This document shows positions 5,215-6,974 of a stretch of DNA of 6,974 bases, piece by piece; the stretch's first letter is position 1, and every line of letters starts with the position of its first letter. Below the pieces are notes generated by a model. That model had not been told where the DNA came from. It worked only from the letters and a program-made list of their open reading frames with translations, and did not search any database. Source of the stretch: Rhodospirillales bacterium RIFCSPLOWO2_12_FULL_67_15 (GTDB lineage: Bacteria; Pseudomonadota; Alphaproteobacteria; Rhodospirillales; 2-12-FULL-67-15). A program made the position numbers and the translations under genes. Where the stretch lies: assembly GCA_001830475.1 (NCBI GenBank), contig MIAC01000095.1, forward strand, positions 509 through 7,482, given 5' to 3'.

Positions 5215-6228
5215 ATGAAGCTCAAAAACCTGCTCACCGGCTTGGTCGCGGCCGCTGCGCTCGCCGCCGGCGCCGCCAGGCCGGCCGCGGCCGCGGACGT
5301 GATCTGCTACAACTGCCCGCCCGAATGGGCCGACTGGGCGTCGATGCTGAAGTCGATCAAGAAGGACCTCAACCTCGATGTCCCCCACGACAACAAGAAC
5401 TCGGGACAGACCCTTTCGACCCTGATTGCCGACAAAGCGAATCCGGTTGCCGACATCGCCTACTTCGGCGTGTCGTTCGGGATCAAGGCGAAGGAGGCCG
5501 GGGTCGTCGCCCCCTACAAGGTGAAGTACTTCGACGAAATTCCGGCCGGCCTCAAGGACCCCGAAGGCCATTGGTTCACCATCCACTACGGCACCATCGG
5601 CTTCTTCGTGAACGTCGACGCGCTGCGCGGAAAGCCGGTGCCGAAGGCGTGGAAAGACCTCTTGAAGCCGGAGTACCGGGGCATGGTCGGCTATCTCGAC
5701 CCGACCAGCGCCTTCGTCGGCTACGCCGGCGCGACGGCGGCGAACCTGGCCTTGGGCGGCAGCTTCGACAACCTGACGCCGGGCATCAACTTCTTCAAGG
5801 AGCTGAAGAAGAACGATCCGATCGTGCCGAAGCAGACGTCTTATGCGCGGGTGCTGTCGGGCGAGATTCCGATCATGTTCGACTACGACTTCAACACGCT
5901 CCGCGCCAAGTACAAGGACAAGTGCAATTGTGCCTTCGTCATCCCCGCCGAGGGCACGATCGTCGTTCCCTACGTCATGAGCCTGGTCAAGAACGGCCCG
6001 CACCCGGCGCCGGCGAAGAAGGTGCTCGACTACTTGCTCACCGACGCGGGACAGGCGATCTGGGCCAACGCCTTCCTCCGGCCGATCCGCCCGGCGGCGA
6101 TGACCGCCGAGATCGCGGCCAAGTTTCCGCCGGCCGCGGAATACCAGCGCGCCAAGCCAATCGATTACGCCAAGATGGAGGAGGCGCAGAACGCCTTCCG
6201 CGACCGCTATCTCAAGGAAGTGCGGTAG
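5215..6228 (+). CDS. ABC transporter periplasmic substrate-binding protein (iron/polyamine/aminoethylphosphonate type)
   Basis: This protein would capture a small solute in the periplasm and deliver it to the permease encoded just downstream. The start ATG has AGGAG eight bases upstream. Residues 1-27 form a signal peptide: MKLKN, a hydrophobic Ala/Leu core, then AAAA before DVICYN. No lipobox is present, so the mature protein should be soluble. The 337-residue length and the blocks DNKNSGQTLSTLIADKANP, NVDALRGKPVPKAWKDLL, LDPTSAFVGYAGA, SGEIPIMFDYDFNTLRAKY and TDAGQAIWANAFLRPIR fit family-1-like binding proteins related to ferric-ion, spermidine/putrescine and 2-aminoethylphosphonate binders. 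The substrate cannot be named from sequence. Four cysteines form CxxC (31, 34) and CxC (237, 239) motifs in the mature protein, which is uncommon for this fold. Hairpins and the permease gene follow 102 nt later. Confidence 0.92.
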   Translation: MKLKNLLTGLVAAAALAAGAARPAAAADVICYNCPPEWADWASMLKSIKKDLNLDVPHDNKNSGQTLSTLIADKANPVADIAYFGVSFGIKAKEAGVVAPYKVKYFDEIPAGLKDPEGHWFTIHYGTIGFFVNVDALRGKPVPKAWKDLLKPEYRGMVGYLDPTSAFVGYAGATAANLALGGSFDNLTPGINFFKELKKNDPIVPKQTSYARVLSGEIPIMFDYDFNTLRAKYKDKCNCAFVIPAEGTIVVPYVMSLVKNGPHPAPAKKVLDYLLTDAGQAIWANAFLRPIRPAAMTAEIAAKFPPAAEYQRAKPIDYAKMEEAQNAFRDRYLKEVR

Positions 6229-6249
6229 CGCCGGTTTTGCTATAGTGCG

Positions 6250-6300
6250 GGGGCGGGGCCGCCGGCCCCGCCCCTCGGCGCGCCGGGGGCGACCGCCCCC
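6250..6300 (+). terminator. Two GC-rich hairpins between binding protein and permease (attenuator or mRNA-stabilising, no T-tract)
   Basis: The first hairpin (6250-6274) has perfect 11-bp arms, ggggcggggcc/ggccccgcccc, around the loop gcc. The second (6285-6300) has arms gggggc/gccccc around gacc. Neither is followed by a run of T, so these are unlikely to be full intrinsic terminators. Hairpins in this position are known in ABC operons to protect the upstream binding-protein mRNA and lower permease expression; that role is inferred here. Confidence 0.5.
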
Positions 6301-6330
6301 GCGAGGGAGCAGGACCGGCAACAAGGGTCG

Positions 6331-6974
6331 ATGCGGAGCCGCGAGAACCGCTATCTCCTGGTGATGGTGCTTCCGGCGCTGATCGTCGGCGGGGCGTTCT
6401 TCCTCCTGCCGATGGCGCGGCTCGCCGTCGTCGGCGCCACCGGGCCGGCCGGCCTTGCCGCCTATGCGGCGGTGCTGACCACGCCGCGCTACTTCGAGGC
6501 CCTGGTCTCGACCGTCGCGCTTTCGGTCGCGGTGACGGCGACGACCCTGGTGATCTCGGGCATCACCGGCGTCTTCCTCGAGCGCAACCGGTTTCCCGGA
6601 CGCGACCTCTTGATCTCGCTCCTGACCTTGCCGCTCGCCTTCCCGGGCGTGGTGGTCGGCTTCCTGGTGATCATGCTTGCCGGGCGCACCGGGCTGATCG
6701 GCGACGTGACCGAGCTTTTCACCGGCGCGCGGCTGGTTTTCGCCTATTCGATGGCCGGGCTGTTCGCCGGCTACATCTACTTCTCGATCCCGCGGGTGAT
6801 CCTGACGATCATGGCCGCGGCCGAAAAGCTCGACCCGGCGCTCGAGGAGGCGGCGCGCTCGCTCGGCGCGCGGCCGCTCCGGGTGGTGCGCGACGTGATC
6901 CTCCCGGCGCTGACGCCGGCGCTGATCGCCTCGGGCGCGATCTGCTTCGCCACCGCGATGGGGGCCTTCGGCAC
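6331..6974 (+). CDS. ABC transporter inner-membrane permease, N-terminal part (3' end outside window)
   Basis: The frame is open from ATG 6331 to the right edge with no stop (214 full codons). It encodes a BPD_transp_1 permease of the CysT/PotB/ThiP type that forms the membrane channel for the upstream binding protein. Hydrophobic segments lie at about residues 8-35, 57-83, 94-118, 137-162 and from 194 onwards. The conserved EAA cytoplasmic loop that contacts the ATPase is clear at 172-193: EEAARSLGARPLRVVRDVIL followed by Pro, matching EAA-x3-G-x9-I-x-LP. The start is supported by the transmembrane segment beginning nine residues in and by AAGGG just upstream, though its three-base spacing is short. 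In-frame GTG 6361 and ATG 6364 would cut into the first segment and are less likely. The ATPase gene is expected to the right. Confidence 0.93.
   Translation, partial: MRSRENRYLLVMVLPALIVGGAFFLLPMARLAVVGATGPAGLAAYAAVLTTPRYFEALVSTVALSVAVTATTLVISGITGVFLERNRFPGRDLLISLLTLPLAFPGVVVGFLVIMLAGRTGLIGDVTELFTGARLVFAYSMAGLFAGYIYFSIPRVILTIMAAAEKLDPALEEAARSLGARPLRVVRDVILPALTPALIASGAICFATAMGAFG

Noticed and set aside
6241..6247. TATAGT box ahead of the permease as an internal promoter
   Set aside because: No -35 hexamer at a suitable distance is seen, and the site lies immediately before the intercistronic hairpins.
5029..6324. An open minus-strand extension upstream of aroQ suggesting a 588-residue fusion protein
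   Set aside because: AroQ homology begins exactly at ATG 5028. The upstream part is antisense to the well-supported binding-protein gene and crosses the promoter region.

Overview
The window is GC-rich, densely packed DNA from a bacterium, most likely an alphaproteobacterium near the Rhodospirillales. This rests on base composition, the aroQ-accB-accC-aat gene order beside a DUF2155 gene, and the style of the kinase and transporter proteins. No database search was possible, so the lineage is an inference.

Layout. Positions 1-1380 (+) hold the C-terminal part of a PAS-PAS sensor histidine kinase cut by the left edge. A DUF2155-type exported protein follows (+, ending at 1934). A palindromic repeat lies across its 5' end. 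Converging on it from the right is a minus-strand cluster, read from 5028 down to 1856: aroQ (type II 3-dehydroquinate dehydratase), accB (biotin carboxyl carrier protein of acetyl-CoA carboxylase), accC (biotin carboxylase) and aat (leucyl/phenylalanyl-tRNA-protein transferase). The aat 3' end overlaps the DUF2155 gene antisense by 79 nt. A short divergent promoter region (5029-5214) separates this cluster from a plus-strand ABC importer operon: a periplasmic substrate-binding protein (5215-6228), a GC-rich hairpin spacer, and a membrane permease (6331 to the right edge).

How the genes work together. AccB and AccC form the biotin half-reaction of acetyl-CoA carboxylase, the first step of fatty acid synthesis. 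AroQ serves the shikimate pathway and Aat the N-degron pathway. They appear to be co-transcribed for genomic rather than biochemical reasons. The ABC operon is an independent uptake system of the iron/polyamine/aminoethylphosphonate type, with unknown substrate.

The most notable signal is that accB, normally essential, is not open in one frame. A 38-nt-period tandem repeat in its Ala/Pro linker puts the N-terminal half and the biotinyl domain in different frames. Removing one 38-nt unit, or adding one base, restores a normal protein. The broken frame ends in a GTGA stop/start overlap right at the edge of the biotinyl domain. The second notable signal is a pair of inverted copies of a double-hairpin palindromic element (1421-1497 and 3938-4007), whose stem differences are compensatory. 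I found no CRISPR array, tRNA, rRNA, transposase, toxin-antitoxin or defence gene, and no evidence for a wholly new multi-gene system.
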